A stretch of DNA of 64,000 nucleotides from contig JAPYMA010000304.1 of NCBI GenBank assembly GCA_035041965.1, forward strand, positions 1-64,000, in the 5' to 3' direction. The DNA is from Anisakis pegreffii (lineage: Eukaryota; Nematoda; Chromadorea; Rhabditida; Anisakidae). The position numbers were made by a program, and so were the translations under genes. The notes below the pieces were generated by a model. That model searched no databases, had not been told where the DNA came from, and saw only the letters and a program-made list of their open reading frames with translations. Positions 13,360-23,063 of this stretch are shown here, one piece after another (the first letter of the stretch is position 1; each line of letters starts with the position of its first letter).

Positions 13360-14954
13360 ATTGCAGCATGGTCATCATGGATTAGGCCTTCATGCGGCAG
13401 CGTCCTCGCCATCGATCTCGTCGTTGGATCAACAGCAACAGGCACGGAAAAAGGAGACTCGTGGCAGACCTCCGAAAAACAAGCAGCAGACTGTACAAAC
13501 GAAGAGCGCTGATACGATTAAGTGGGTTATCGCAATGATACTGATCCGAGCGATCGGGATTTAGCGACTTGCGCGATAAGCCAGAGCATACAATGATGAT
13601 AGTACTCTTAAAGAAGATAGTGTACTTAAATCAAATAGGAATGATTGAGCTTTGGGCCGATAGTGTAGTGGTGTGAGGATGCTGGGATTTGAGGATGTGA
13701 TTGATCTGTTCAGAGGGCGTGAGTTCGATTCGATTGATCTGTTCAGAGGGCGTGAGTTCGATTCGATTGATCTGTTCAGAGGGCGTGAGTTCGATTCGAT
13801 TGATCTGTTCAGAGGGCGTGAGTTCGATTCGATTTGCAGAACGCGTCGGTTATGCAAAATCTTTGATAAAGCTTGATCTCATTAAAGAGATCACAATCAG
13901 AGGGCTTAGTTGCGACAGAGGATAGAACTCGTTAACTAAGTTCACGGTGCCGATCTGAGCCAGCATGATAATGGTGGCGGTGATTTTGTAGAGCTGAACC
14001 ACTCTCCGAGGAAGGCACAGCGAATAGCCAATTGAGTAGGATTAAAGAGGAGGAATCGGGTGAGGCAAACGCGCATCTGATATGGACGTCGATGCTGCCG
14101 ACACTGGACAATCTGCGGCATCGTGAGCACTTTCACGCGACTCCCTCGAATGATCCGTCCAAGTCGTATGTTATCAACGCGAGAGGCAGACAGGTACTTT
14201 ATAATTATTATTATTGTTATTATTTATTATTATTATTATTATTATCGGTGTATATTTTGACAAAATATATTAACTGCGCAGTTAGAAATAATACGTGAAT
14301 GTTCGAAGTTTTGGCTTTAAACCGTCTTCAGGAACATCATTTGAATCACTGGGATCAAGGGTCAGGGATTTTGGAGGGTAGGGTAGGAGATTATAGAAGG
14401 TTAATGGTTATGAATTAGGTGGTGATAAATGATGTTGTGGGGGATATAATGGGTAATGATAAGGAATATGGGTAATAATGGGTAATGATAAGGAATATGG
14501 GTAATAATGGGTAATGATAAGGAATATGGGTAATAATGGGTAATGATAAGGAATATGGGTAATAATGGGTAATGATAAGAAATAGAGTGATGAGTGCGAG
14601 ATAGTTATGGGGAATTGATAGCAATATTGATGGAAATAATGAAAAAATATTTTTTGTGAATAATATGTGCCGTTTTGAACCATCTAATACCATCATGGGC
14701 CTTATATATGAGGGAATTTTTATTATTATTTTATTATCATTGTTATTTTATTATTATTATTATTATTGTTATTATTACTTCGGTGCGATAGACAGTTGTT
14801 CCTTAATAAGGCGTAATTGATAAGGTGATTGCAGGTGATCGCACTGCCCTACCTGGACACAGGCCTGCCTGATTTTGTTGAGTTTAACTACCCCGAGGCG
14901 TATAAATTCTACTCGGAGGAGAATTTTATTTACGGAGCTGATAGACCGTTATGA
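1889..14954 (+). CDS. MED26: MED26-like Mediator subunit (TFIIS N-terminal domain protein), 8 exons
   Basis: Mediator subunit 26 links Mediator to elongation factors in the nucleus. Exons that join in phase: 1889-2461, 4256-4327, 8414-8699, 9348-9656 (or later, see the 21-bp array), 10719-11272, 13367-13521, 14040-14193 and 14835-14954. The product is about 740 aa. Residues ~172-254 form a TFIIS N-terminal/LW bundle: VDQLKQQIRRAIDN in exon 1, LSELEKCSITKEILE in exon 2, then ATRVGAVVNDIRKR and LIKCWQKLL in exon 3. This is the MED26 pattern, closer than elongin A or IWS1. It differs from the family in a ~170-aa low-complexity N-terminal extension (Ala, Pro, His and Thr runs); an internal Met at codon 108 could be the true start. 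Exon 5 is Ser/Gly-rich then helical; exon 6 carries an AT-hook-like RGRPPK. The C-terminus (ALPYLDTG) only loosely recalls the family's ILPY end. Exons 3 and 4 join at SSVG-SLSAL, which is the least certain junction. Confidence 0.8.
2462..4255. other. MED26 intron 1
   Basis: Starts GTAAGA and ends TTTTTAG. Nothing coding is seen; the content is AT-rich with short ATC/TAG runs (for example around 3740 and 3870). An earlier TTTGCAG at about 4209 is followed by an in-frame TAG before exon 2, so it is not the acceptor used in this model. Confidence 0.6.
4328..8413. other. MED26 intron 2 with simple repeats
   Basis: A 4.1-kb intron. It contains CG/CA dinucleotide tracts at 5283-5345 and 5488-5535, (TGGA)n at 4685-4700 and 6461-6492, ATT tracts at 6855-6910, a GATC/ATGATG-rich stretch at 7725-7785 and two related blocks at about 7480-7560 and 7663-7725 (both containing GCATTATAAGGC and TTTTCGAAC). 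SINE family A copy 1 closes it. No exon is seen. Confidence 0.6.
8073..8365 (-). mobile_element. SINE family A, copy 1, with 14-bp target duplication
   Basis: A ~293-bp dispersed element in MED26 intron 2. It is flanked on both sides by the perfect direct repeat TAAGTGCGCCTTAT (8059-8072 and 8366-8379). Its 3' end (on the minus strand) is GATAGCC followed by a repeated ATCCAGGTA tail. The variable-length duplication and the repeated tail point to target-primed reverse transcription. Other copies lie at about 19757, 23064, 29815, 31185, 32563, 35498 and 42531. Confidence 0.75.
8733..9075 (+). mobile_element. tRNA-derived SINE with 4 x 33-bp minisatellite, copy 1 (MED26 intron 3)
   Basis: Box A-like TAGTGTAGTGG (8803-8813) matches the TRGCNNAGYGG consensus at 10 of 11 positions. 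Box B-like AGTTCGATTCG occurs in each 33-bp unit. Four units occupy 8841-8972. The element takes up most of intron 3 (8700-9347), and the sequence beyond it (to about 9190) is also shared with copy 3. It lacks the GCGACTNGCGCG 5' start seen in copies 2 and 3. Confidence 0.65.
9641..9997 (+). repeat. 17 x 21-bp tandem repeat, each unit carrying a 5' splice site
   Basis: Seventeen near-identical 21-bp units (two variants, AAAGTT or AAACTT) begin inside the MED26 exon 4 reading frame and encode GVKVTGE or GVKLTGE. The frame stays open until TAG just after the array. Every unit contains TTACAG|GTGAGG, which is an almost perfect donor site, and every such donor falls in phase 1. That is the phase required by exon 5, which starts at 10719 with two bases of a codon. 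The array therefore offers 17 interchangeable, frame-compatible donors. Confidence 0.9.
10240..10576. mobile_element. Foldback element F, copy 1 (16-bp GGACAGTTTGCCTAAC units)
   Basis: It lies in MED26 intron 4. The ends are inverted repeats (CCGGTCAATCTGCC at the left, GGCCGATTGACCGG at the right). The inside is mostly tandem copies of GACAGTTTGCCTAA with variants CTAACG and CTAAAGACAAGG; the last ~80 bp turn into the opposite orientation (GTCTTTAGGC). No coding capacity is present. Related copies lie at about 36007, 39553 and, split, at 43959-46930. Confidence 0.75.
11319..13047 (+). mobile_element. tRNA-derived SINE copy 2, expanded to 46 x 33-bp units (MED26 intron 5)
   Basis: It is flanked by a perfect 15-bp direct repeat ATACAGGATATTTGT (11304-11318 and 13048-13062), a target-site duplication. 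It starts GGCGACTAGCGCG, has box A-like TAGTGTAGTGG at 11412-11422, then 46 units of 33 bp (11450-12968) with a B-box-like AGTTCGATTCG in each, and a unique tail. Only about two units differ from the consensus (a first-unit GATGTG and a GGGTGTG near 12920). Long ORFs in three frames are by-products of a unit with no stops whose length is divisible by three. Confidence 0.8.
13311..13358. repeat. (ATT)n microsatellite before MED26 exon 6
   Basis: About 16 ATT units end ~8 bp before the TTGCAG acceptor of exon 6, so this tract stands where the polypyrimidine/branch region would be. Length variation here could affect splicing (inference). Confidence 0.85.
13564..13925 (+). mobile_element. tRNA-derived SINE copy 3 with 4 x 33-bp units (MED26 intron 6)
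   Basis: Box A-like TAGTGTAGTGG is at 13661-13671 and four 33-bp units lie at 13699-13830. Similarity to copy 1 continues past the SINE core (CCAGCATGATAATGG, GAGCTGAACCACTC) up to about 14010, some 25 bp before the exon 7 acceptor (GAGTAG|G). With only ~42 bp between the exon 6 donor and the element, nearly all of intron 6 is this repeat. Confidence 0.7.
14441..14582. repeat. 29-bp tandem repeat in MED26 intron 7
   Basis: About 4.5 copies of a 29-bp unit (core GGGTAATGATAAGGAATATG) lie between exons 7 and 8. They are nearly identical, so this is a recent expansion. Open frames across it are repeat artefacts. Confidence 0.85.
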
Positions 14955-16116
14955 TTATATATTTATTGTTGTTCGTTGGTTTTAGTTGAAATGGTTGATT
15001 AGAGTTGCGATTATTTTAATGTTTTATTGTTATTATTATTGTTGTTTATGACAATAGTAATGACTGCTGCAATTGTTTTATGATGATGATAATTAGTTTT
15101 GGTTTAATTGAACCGTTTTATAAATTAATGACGACGATCTCAAGAGAATGAATTAAAGGTTTTTATGTGGGTATACATACTTGATTTTATGCGCTTTTGT
15201 TTTTGTATAAAAGTATAAAATATATATTTTATTAGTGTATATATTATTATTATTATTGTTATTATTATTATTATTGTTATTGTGATGGTTTTAAATGTTA
15301 TTGTATTGTACAATGTAAGAGCAGGAAGGGCGTTGAAATGACATGATGAATTGAGAATGTTGATGATGTGATGGTTATTGTTATTGCGAGTGTTTTTGTG
15401 TTGATATTGACGAGATGCGGGTAGTGTGGAGTGCGGGAAGAGGGGTTGGGGGGGTGTTTTGTGGGGGAGGGGTTGGGGGTGTTTTGTGGGGGGAGGGGTG
15501 TTGGGGAGGGGTTTAATCGACGGGATTGGGCTTGATTTCGGTTTGATTTGTCGATTTTGAGACGTTTTATTTATTCGTTTTGAGAGATTTATTGTATCAA
15601 TCGGTACTTTTATTATTGTTATTATTATCATTATTATGATTATTGCTATCATTATTATTATTATTATTATTGCTACTGTTGTTGTTATAATTACCGTAAT
15701 CATGCTGCATCCGAACGTTATTTTGTCTGTGTGTCTGTTTCTACTGAAAATTCTTATCTCTAAAGCGTCTCTTTCCGTTGCAAACACTCAATTCTACACA
15801 CTCTTTCAGTTTTGTTTTCTGTTTGATTCTCTTCAAACTCCATGATCACTTTCTAGCGCGGCGCGGTGCCGTCATATGTTGAAAAAATGTTGCTTATAAG
15901 CTCGTTTACGTGTTTTTTTAAACAATTCATAAGTTTTATTGTTTTATCATAATTAATTAATTAATTAATTATTGTTAATCAGAAATCTACCTTTTTTGGT
16001 GCATATTGGAGTTGCTCACGATTCGTGCTGATTGAATGTATAAATATATATCCGTTATGAGTTAATTGTTCAATCGGCGTTTGTATATTTTTGTTTGTTG
16101 ATATTAATATTTTATA

Positions 16117-16165
<49 letters not shown>

Positions 16166-16395
16166 TTATTATTATTATTATTATTATTATTGATATGACA
16201 TTTAAAGAGTCGTCATAGCATTCCGTTATACGCATGCAGTTATTGCTCTGCTATAGAACCGGTGTGAAGTTGATAAATACAATTTTTTAATAATAGTAAT
16301 AAATAATGTTTATGTTTTATTCATTATAGTAATAATTTTAGTAGTAATGATCATAATAGTAACAGTAATATCGATATTATCGCTGTTATATGAAG

Positions 16396-16442
<47 letters not shown>

Positions 16443-16592
16443 TAATAATAATAATAGTAGTGATAATAATAGTAATAATAATAATAATAGTAATGATAAT
16501 AATAATAATAGTACTAATGACATGTATAGGTATAGCAATTTGATTCGTGATGTTCACTTTGAGGGGGTTTATAGTGGTATATCTTTGGTTTC

Positions 16593-16667
<75 letters not shown>

Positions 16668-17092
16668 TATTATTATAACTGCATATTATGGTCTTTCTTG
16701 ATTTGCATTTCGTTGAACAGCTATTAACGTGTGTTTTGGGTTGGAGCGAAGCGTGTATACACAGCGCTTCACAGTGGTGGGCGGGGCTAAACATTTCTAT
16801 TCGCCGCGCGCATCGCAGCGTAAGTCCCGCCCACCTCCGTAAGTCCCGCCCACCTCCGTAAGTCCCGCCCTATTATCATCTATTATCATTATAATTAATA
16901 TAATCATTATCGTTATTAATGCAATCCACAATGTGTTCGTCGTTGCTGTACGTTTTGTTCATTGAAATGGTTTAATATCGCTGATTCGTTGTTATTTTAT
17001 AAATGAAGATAAATTTTATTGAATTTTAGTGAAGTGGTGAATTTTTTGTGGTGGTGTGCTCGAATTGCAACGAATTATTATTCATTATTGGA

Positions 17093-17136
<44 letters not shown>

Positions 17137-17399
17137 CGTTATTAAATTTATTGGTCACTTTCGCTGATAACGGCGCCACCGTGCGCATGTGCTTAGATTA
17201 CCGTGTGCTTTGCCGGATGCTTTGTATGAATGCAATTCGAAGTGAAATCAGGAGTGTGCTTAAGATTAGACTTACGATTAGCGATGTGATATGGATAACG
17301 CTTTGGCTTTGACTTATGTGTGTGTGGAGCGTTTGTGAGCACACGAGCGAGTATCTGTGATAACAGGCACGGTGACGCACGTTATCAGCAAAATTATCA

Positions 17400-17468
<69 letters not shown>

Positions 17469-17591
17469 GGTAATTTTCATTGCAGATTATTTTCCGTTGC
17501 AAACGCAAAAGTAACAGAATAATATCCAAATATCAATTGTATAAATGTAAATAAACGATAATAATAAACAGTAATTATCATCTCAATTCAG
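14955..17591. other. Intergenic, microsatellite-rich
   Basis: No exon is seen. (ATT)n or (AAT)n tracts lie at about 15240-15280, 15610-15672, 16120-16192, 16397-16512, 16592-16676, 17092-17136 and 17402-17467. G-rich GGGGTTGGGGGTGTTTTGTG runs occur at 15438-15515, where one strand could form G-quadruplexes. Three 19-bp units containing TAAGTCCCGCCC (16818-16872) and a GGGCGGGG at 16789 are GC-box-like sites facing the next gene. Confidence 0.6.
16818..16872. promoter_or_regulatory. Cluster of three GC-box-like repeats
   Basis: Three copies of CGTAAGTCCCGCCCACCTC (19-bp period, the last one shortened) follow GGTGGGCGGGGC at 16783-16795. GGGCGG is the core bound by Sp1/KLF-type zinc-finger factors. 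They lie 0.8 kb upstream of the 17.6-kb gene. A regulatory role is inferred from composition only. Confidence 0.35.
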
Positions 17592-17626
17592 ATAGATACA
17601 TACATATCACTATAATAAATAAAGCA

Positions 17627-18127
17627 ATGGAACGAAAATTTCTGCGTCCCAATAAAATGCGCCCTTCGCCGTTGGAAGAAAACTTTTGGGAAGCTGAACT
17701 GGAGCGAGAGAGGGCGAAAATATCGTTGGGAAACGGCGCCACAGAGACTGAGAGGGCGTACGCGAAGGACTGCGAGTTTGGGCGAGAAGTAGACATGAGA
17801 GTGGACGAAATAGTGCGTAAAAATCGAGAGACGATAGAGAAAGAGATAATCAAAGGGGTACCTCTTATGAATACATTCAATTTCTTCCCAGTCATTAATT
17901 TTAGTGGTAAAAAATAAATATATATCCGAATAATAATAATATTATTAAAATATATTTATAAATAATAATAGTAATCATTAATAAAATCATTGGACAGGTT
18001 GATGCTACAAAGAACGTTTGTTGTGCGAGCGGTTTATGGGCGGGGTTTGATAGGCCCCGCCCACAAACCGCTCGCGCATCACGTCGCTAACTTTTGATAT
18101 GCTCTATATTTTACAATAGTAATAATG

Positions 18128-18165
<38 letters not shown>

Positions 18166-18443
18166 CATAATAATAATGAATAATAATAAATGATAATAGT
18201 AGTAATATAGAATAAAAGTAGTGCATATAATAATAAATAATAATAAATGTAATAATATATAATAATAATAATAATAAAAATTGGCAGATCGCTCCGGTGG
18301 CCGTGAATATCACCGGAAATCAGTACGAGAATCTGATCTCGCTGAGTTTCGATCAAGACGAGTTGTTACGACGCGAGGAGATGAAGAGGGAGAGGGTGCG
18401 CAGGAATATCATTAATAATACTCTGTATAGTAACAATAAATAA
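17627..18443 (+). CDS. Unrecognised two-exon gene, 128-aa charged helical protein
   Basis: I do not recognise the family. Exon 1 is 17627-17857 (starting MERKFLRPNKMRPSPLEENF) and exon 2 is 18288-18443 (starting IAPVAVNITGNQYENL and ending NNTLYSNNK then TAA). The acceptor TTGGCAG|ATC is good; the donor GGG|GTACCT is weak but phase 0 and gives a sensible join. The product is rich in Glu, Arg and Lys and is probably alpha-helical, with no signal peptide or membrane segment. An AATTCAG acceptor at 17582-17591, 35 bp before the ATG, looks like a trans-splice or 5' UTR site. Without splicing, the frame from the same ATG ends at 17917 (96 aa). The intron carries a 21-bp-arm GC-box inverted repeat and (AAT)n tracts. 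Confidence 0.5.
18025..18075. repeat. Inverted repeat with GC boxes (21-bp arms, 9-bp loop)
   Basis: The left arm 18025-18045 (GCGAGCGGTTT then GGGCGGGG) and the right arm 18055-18075 pair at 20 of 21 positions. The GC content is far above its AT-rich surroundings. It could be a hairpin, a MITE core or a paired zinc-finger binding site. Confidence 0.85.
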
Positions 18444-18639
18444 CATTTGTTAATGTATTATTATTATTTAATATTATTATTGTTATTGTTATAGTAATTG
18501 ATATTGTTATATGTGCCGATGGTGTCGTTATTATTATTGTGGTGGGTGTGGGTGGGAGTGATTTTGGGGTTGTTGTGAAGGTATTATTGTTGGTACATTA
18601 CTTATTGTTGTTGTAATTACTGTTTATGATTAGTATTAC

Positions 18640-18690
<51 letters not shown>

Positions 18691-19756
18691 TGAAAATTTT
18701 GTCAAATTTTTTGCGCGTTTACACAGTTGAGTAACTGAGAAATTGAATTTTTGGACAGATTCGAGGCAAATTTTGATAGAAAATAGCCATTTTTAATTAG
18801 GATTTGGTAATTTGGTTACTATTATCATTACTATTATTGTTTATTATTATTATTTTATTATTATTACTTTAGCATTGAGTAGTAACGATTACTATTACTT
18901 CTATCCTACTAATGCATGCTACTCTTATTTATTTATTTGTTTATTTATTCATTTGTACAATTGCGAGCGCCTCAATAAACTGATCTCATAGTGGATTATG
19001 TAAGAGATCTAGGTCTCATATTGTGACGGCAAGTAGGACTGGAGAAAATCTTCTCTCTGACTGTGTTAATTTGGAAAAAATTTGTTCAAAATTTTTAGAA
19101 TTCATCCTTCTGCACGATTACACAGTAAAGTTACTGAGAAATTAAATTTTTCGACAGATTTGGGTCAAGTTTTAATATAAATCGGCTATTTTTAACTATG
19201 AAATTGATAATTTCGCTAGAAGTAGTTTGAATTTTGAATGAAGATGGCCGTTTTTAACTGACAAATTGATTATTTTGACTGATGTGGGCGAGATTCCGGC
19301 TAAAAATTTCCATTTAAACTGAGAAAATCATTGTTTTGACAGAAATAAGCCGTTGTTTGATTGAAAGTGGCCATTTTTACCGTAAAAAATTGATTATTTC
19401 GACGGCGGTAGGTCAAATTTTGACTGAAAATGGCCGTCTTCAACTCAGAAATTGACTATTTTGATTGATTTGGGCGAAATTCTGGCAAAGAGTTGCCATT
19501 TTTAACCGGAATAAATGAACAAACCTGATTATTAACCGGAACAACCTGATTAGTTTGACAAAAATAGACAAATTGACACAACGCATGTAAATGACTAAAG
19601 TTACCGTGAACGAACGCATTCGGCGAAGCCGTTTTTTATTAGTCAAAATTTATTTGCAATTGTTGTTGTTGCTCTCTCGCGCGATCAATACGCATAGCAC
19701 AACGATTATTAAGAGGTGTTATTATTAATTACCTGCATTAATTACCAAAAGTGTTT

Positions 19757-20038
19757 TTACCTGGATTATCTGGATTGGCAAGCAGCAGGCTATCAAACGT
19801 TTATAACGTTGCTGGCCACAATGCTCGCAATGTTTCCGTGCGCATTGTTTTAGCCTCAATTTACGCCACCCCGCTGGCTAGGCGAGCAGGCCAACCGAAC
19901 ACAACCGAGTAATTAATTAGTTGCCGTGAATACTTTGCATAATTAATCGTCGTAGCCAAATACCAATCCAGTAAATAATCATAACTCTAATAAAATAAAT
20001 CGCAGTGTTTGACAAACCAGCCACCCGATGTCCGAGTA
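19757..20038 (-). mobile_element. SINE family A, copy 2
   Basis: A complete copy from the ATCCAGATA-type tail (left) to the ...CGATGTCCGAGTA head (right). It shares the internal landmarks CTGGCCACAATGCTCGC and TAATTAATTAGTTGCCGTG with the other copies. Confidence 0.75.
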
Positions 20039-21218
20039 TCAATAATAATTGGCCAAAGCATACGATGCGTTATTGTCATAATTGTCAGTTACCTAGTAAC
20101 TCATTGCATTTCACCTATTCAGAGAACAATATTCGAGTGCCGGTGAAGCAATTTGATTGCTTCAGTTTAAAATTTTGATTGAAGTTACTGCCAATGAATT
20201 TTCACTGAATCCATGTAAGCATCACAATTTTTAATTCTCAATTTACAGCTCTAACATCTCAGCCATATTCCGATAATCGATCCCCTGCTCAGCATGTTTG
20301 TAAGTTGTTGCTATCTAAAGTCGACGATTTTAGTGCTGCTGTCGCCTACTCGCTAAATTTTCTTTTGATATTCAGTGAGCTTTATCCAGCTTTATCCAGC
20401 TTTATCCAGCTTTATCCGGCATTGATAATCAATCGTCATTTTTATTTTATGACTCACGTCTTATTTTAGCCAATGACGATTTTCATAAGACGTCAGTCAC
20501 TGCAGACAGCCGCATTCTATTGCATTTGTTTTTTCTTTTGCTTTTTTTTTCTTTTGCTCTGATCTTTTATTTTATTTCTAAAAGGTGTGTACGCCTGAAG
20601 TACTTAATTCAAGTTTTATTTGTTACTGTTGTTCAGCTAATTGTAAGTGGTAAAGGTAATCGCCCGTGAAAGCGCTTTCTTTTCCACATCTCAACTCATT
20701 TAATCCTAAGAGCTTCCCATTATCCACGTCTCAATTCCCTCTCCACATCCCATCGATTCATAATTATCATCAGTACGGTCAGTCTTATCATCGTTCCGTT
20801 ATCACTATTTATCAGCGATATTTTAATCGATATTATCGATAGAATCACTATCACTTTAAGCAAAGTCGTGGATCAAGATATTTATAAAAATTTGATTGTC
20901 TTATTTTGGAATATATTGAAAAAATTATTTTGTTTTCCACATCTCACGTCATTTATAGCTTTTGTCTTATCAATCTGATGTCATTAATGTATTCTTGTTT
21001 GTTATCATAAATCTAAATTCGATGGATTGATACTGCTTCGAGGATTCCAATGAGTGCACTTGGATTGCGTTATTCCTATTGTTGTTGTGTATTTTCAACT
21101 AAAAAATTGGTAATTTCGATAGAAATTGCTCGAATTTTGAATCAAAATGGCCGTTTTTAACTGAGAAATTGATTATTTCACTAGATTCAGGCCAAAATTC
21201 GATTGAAAATGGCCATTT

Positions 21219-21538
21219 TAAACAAAGAAATTGATCATTTTGACTGAGACATGCCATATTTTGACACACAAAATGGCCATTTTAAACAATGAAATTGATC
21301 ATTTTGACTGAGACATGCCATATTTTGACACACAAAATGGCCATTTTAAACAAAGAAATTGATCATTTTGACTGAGACATGCCATATTTTGACACACAAA
21401 ATGGCCATTTTAAACAAAGAAATTGATCATTTTGACTGAGACATGCCATATTTTGACACACAAAATGGCCATTTTAAACAAAGAAATTGATCATTTTGAC
21501 TGAGACATGCCATATTTTGACACACAAAATGGCCATTA
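21219..21538. repeat. 64-bp satellite, 5 nearly identical units
   Basis: Each unit contains ATTGATCATTTTGACTGAGA, CATGCCATATTTTGACACAC and AAAATGGCCATTTT. Diverged relatives flank it at 21090-21218 and also stand at 18690-19520, so this is a local re-amplification of an older satellite. Confidence 0.9.
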
Positions 21539-21789
21539 TCACCAGAAAAATTGATCATTTCAACAAATAAATCAAGTGTTTAACGTTGTTAACGCTCTGC
21601 CTGAACACATACAACCGCACCATCACACAATATAAACCCTTCAAAGCAGCTATCGTAACTCAAACTTCCCGTATTATTCATTTGCAGATTCATTTGTTCG
21701 TTCATCAATCGTCTCCACATCACACTTCCAGCTAACTTCGCATAATCTTGAGAGCTGATCTAGCCAAGCGTAGTTACGTCTGCATTTGA

Positions 21790-22400
21790 TTAAGACTATT
21801 GATCTATAGTGATCAAATGCATATCAATGAGCACCTCAGTGCTAGTTGAGATAGCTTTAATTAAATGGCTATGTCTCCTCAACTAAGCAAAATCGCCCGA
21901 CAAAATATATATTTTGCTGAATGCAGAGATTCTGCTCGATCGATTGGTGTGAAGAAATTGATATGTTACTGGTCAAAGCTGAGAGTACGGTAGTTTTAAA
22001 TGTGCCAACCCCTATAGCATCAGAAAAATAGCTATATCTCCTCGCAGAGGCGGAATTTTACGGTGAGCTTTTCAGTTTTAGATAGAAGAGATTCTGCTCA
22101 ATCGAATGATGTACAAACATTAATATGTTTCCGGGCAAACTTGAGAAGACGGTAGGCTTGAATGTATCAAACCCATATTTCTATAGTAATTTATAATGTC
22201 TGTTGATCTATAGTGATCAAATGCATATCAATGAGCACCTCAGCGCTAGTTCAGATAGCTTTAATCCAATAGCTATATCTCCTCAACTAAGCAAAATCGC
22301 TCGACAAAATATATATTTTGCTGAATGCAGAGACTCTGCTCGATCGATTGGTGTGAAGAAATTGATATGTTACTGGTCAAAGCTGAGGGTACGGTAGATT
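21790..22400. repeat. Direct duplication of a ~205-bp segment
   Basis: Segments 21790-21995 and 22202-22400 are about 93-95% identical by eye, from GATCTATAGTGATC to GGTCAAAGCTGAG. A third, weaker relative (GCTATATCTCCTC..., AGATTCTGCTC) lies between them at 22029-22165, so the array may be a larger three-copy family. No coding potential is apparent. Confidence 0.8.
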
Positions 22401-22652
22401 TAAATTTTCGACAAGTACTGTTGTTGCTTTCAATCACACTTTGTTGATCAGTTACATTTCCAGCTGACTTCGCGCATAATCTTGAGAGCTAACCTAACCA
22501 AGCACAGATCTGGATTGGATTAAGACAAAAAAAGCAACAAGAAAATCTTCAAAAATGTATCCTGATTAAAAGAATCCTCAAGAATCAAGCATCGTGATTA
22601 ATATTGTGGCGAGAAATTTTTTGCCGAACGCAACAGATATGACTTTCAGAGC

Positions 22653-22946
22653 ATGTGGCTTGTCACCGATATTGTGGAGCAACGGTTTTGGGCACTTCTG
22701 GATGAGATTCGTCGTCGAAGAGGCCTCTTTCAAGTCGTCACCAGCAGACATCGTGCCAGCTCAACGGCGGCCACCACAACAGTGATCACTCTGATCAGCG
22801 TTCAGATCTACCTCCTGATGCCGATCACCATTACCGCACATCTGCCCATTGAACTGTCCAGCAAGTTAGCGGAACGATTCCACTCGGCCTACGAGAGTGG
22901 CTTCATTGAAGAGGCTGACTATGAATTGTTATTAATGACTGTCTGA
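22653..22946 (+). CDS. Small putative membrane protein, 97 aa, family unknown
   Basis: I do not recognise it. A CTTTCAG acceptor ends at 22649 and the ATG follows three bases later, a layout typical of trans-spliced nematode starts; it could equally be the last exon of a longer gene. The N-terminus is MWLVTDIVEQRFWALLDEIR, then a basic stretch (RRRRG, SRHRAS), one hydrophobic segment around residues 43-64 (VITLISVQIYLLMPITI) and an acidic helical C-terminus ending YELLLMTV then TGA. An AATAAA polyadenylation signal stands at 23057-23062, 110 bp after the stop, and SINE A copy 3 starts straight after it. Codon use looks coding, with C/G in many third positions against an AT-rich background. 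Confidence 0.5.
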   Translation: MWLVTDIVEQRFWALLDEIRRRRGLFQVVTSRHRASSTAATTTVITLISVQIYLLMPITITAHLPIELSSKLAERFHSAYESGFIEEADYELLLMTV

Positions 22947-23056
22947 ATTGTTTTATGAGGCATTTTTAATTTGTGATGCGTTATGTGAGCGATGTTGTTT
23001 GCCTTTGAAATGTATTTTGGTGATTTCGATGATTTGACAGTTTTGGATGAATGTAA

Positions 23057-23062
23057 AATAAA
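23057..23062 (+). terminator. Polyadenylation signal AATAAA
   Basis: AATAAA lies 110 bp downstream of the 22653-22946 ORF and directly before a SINE insertion. Its use is inferred from position. Confidence 0.5.
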
Positions 23063-23063
23063 G

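Larger units (their letters stand above)
18444..22649. other. Intergenic: decayed and recent satellite, SINE, segmental duplication
   Basis: From about 18690 to 19520 there are diverged ~60-bp repeats (TTTTTAACTGAGAAATTGA then TTTTGAC), the old form of the satellite that is amplified at 21219-21538. SINE A copy 2 follows at 19757-20038. Four TTTATCCAGC units lie near 20387. A ~205-bp direct duplication joins 21790-21995 with 22202-22400 (shared GATCTATAGTGATCAAATGC start). No exon could be supported. Confidence 0.6.

Noticed and set aside
8841..13830. CRISPR-like arrays (regular 33-bp repeats)
   Set aside because: No spacers: the units abut directly, and the context is eukaryotic and SINE-derived.
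16351..16794. Asn-rich and Ile-rich frames of 100-147 codons
   Set aside because: Translations of (AAT)n and (ATT)n microsatellites.
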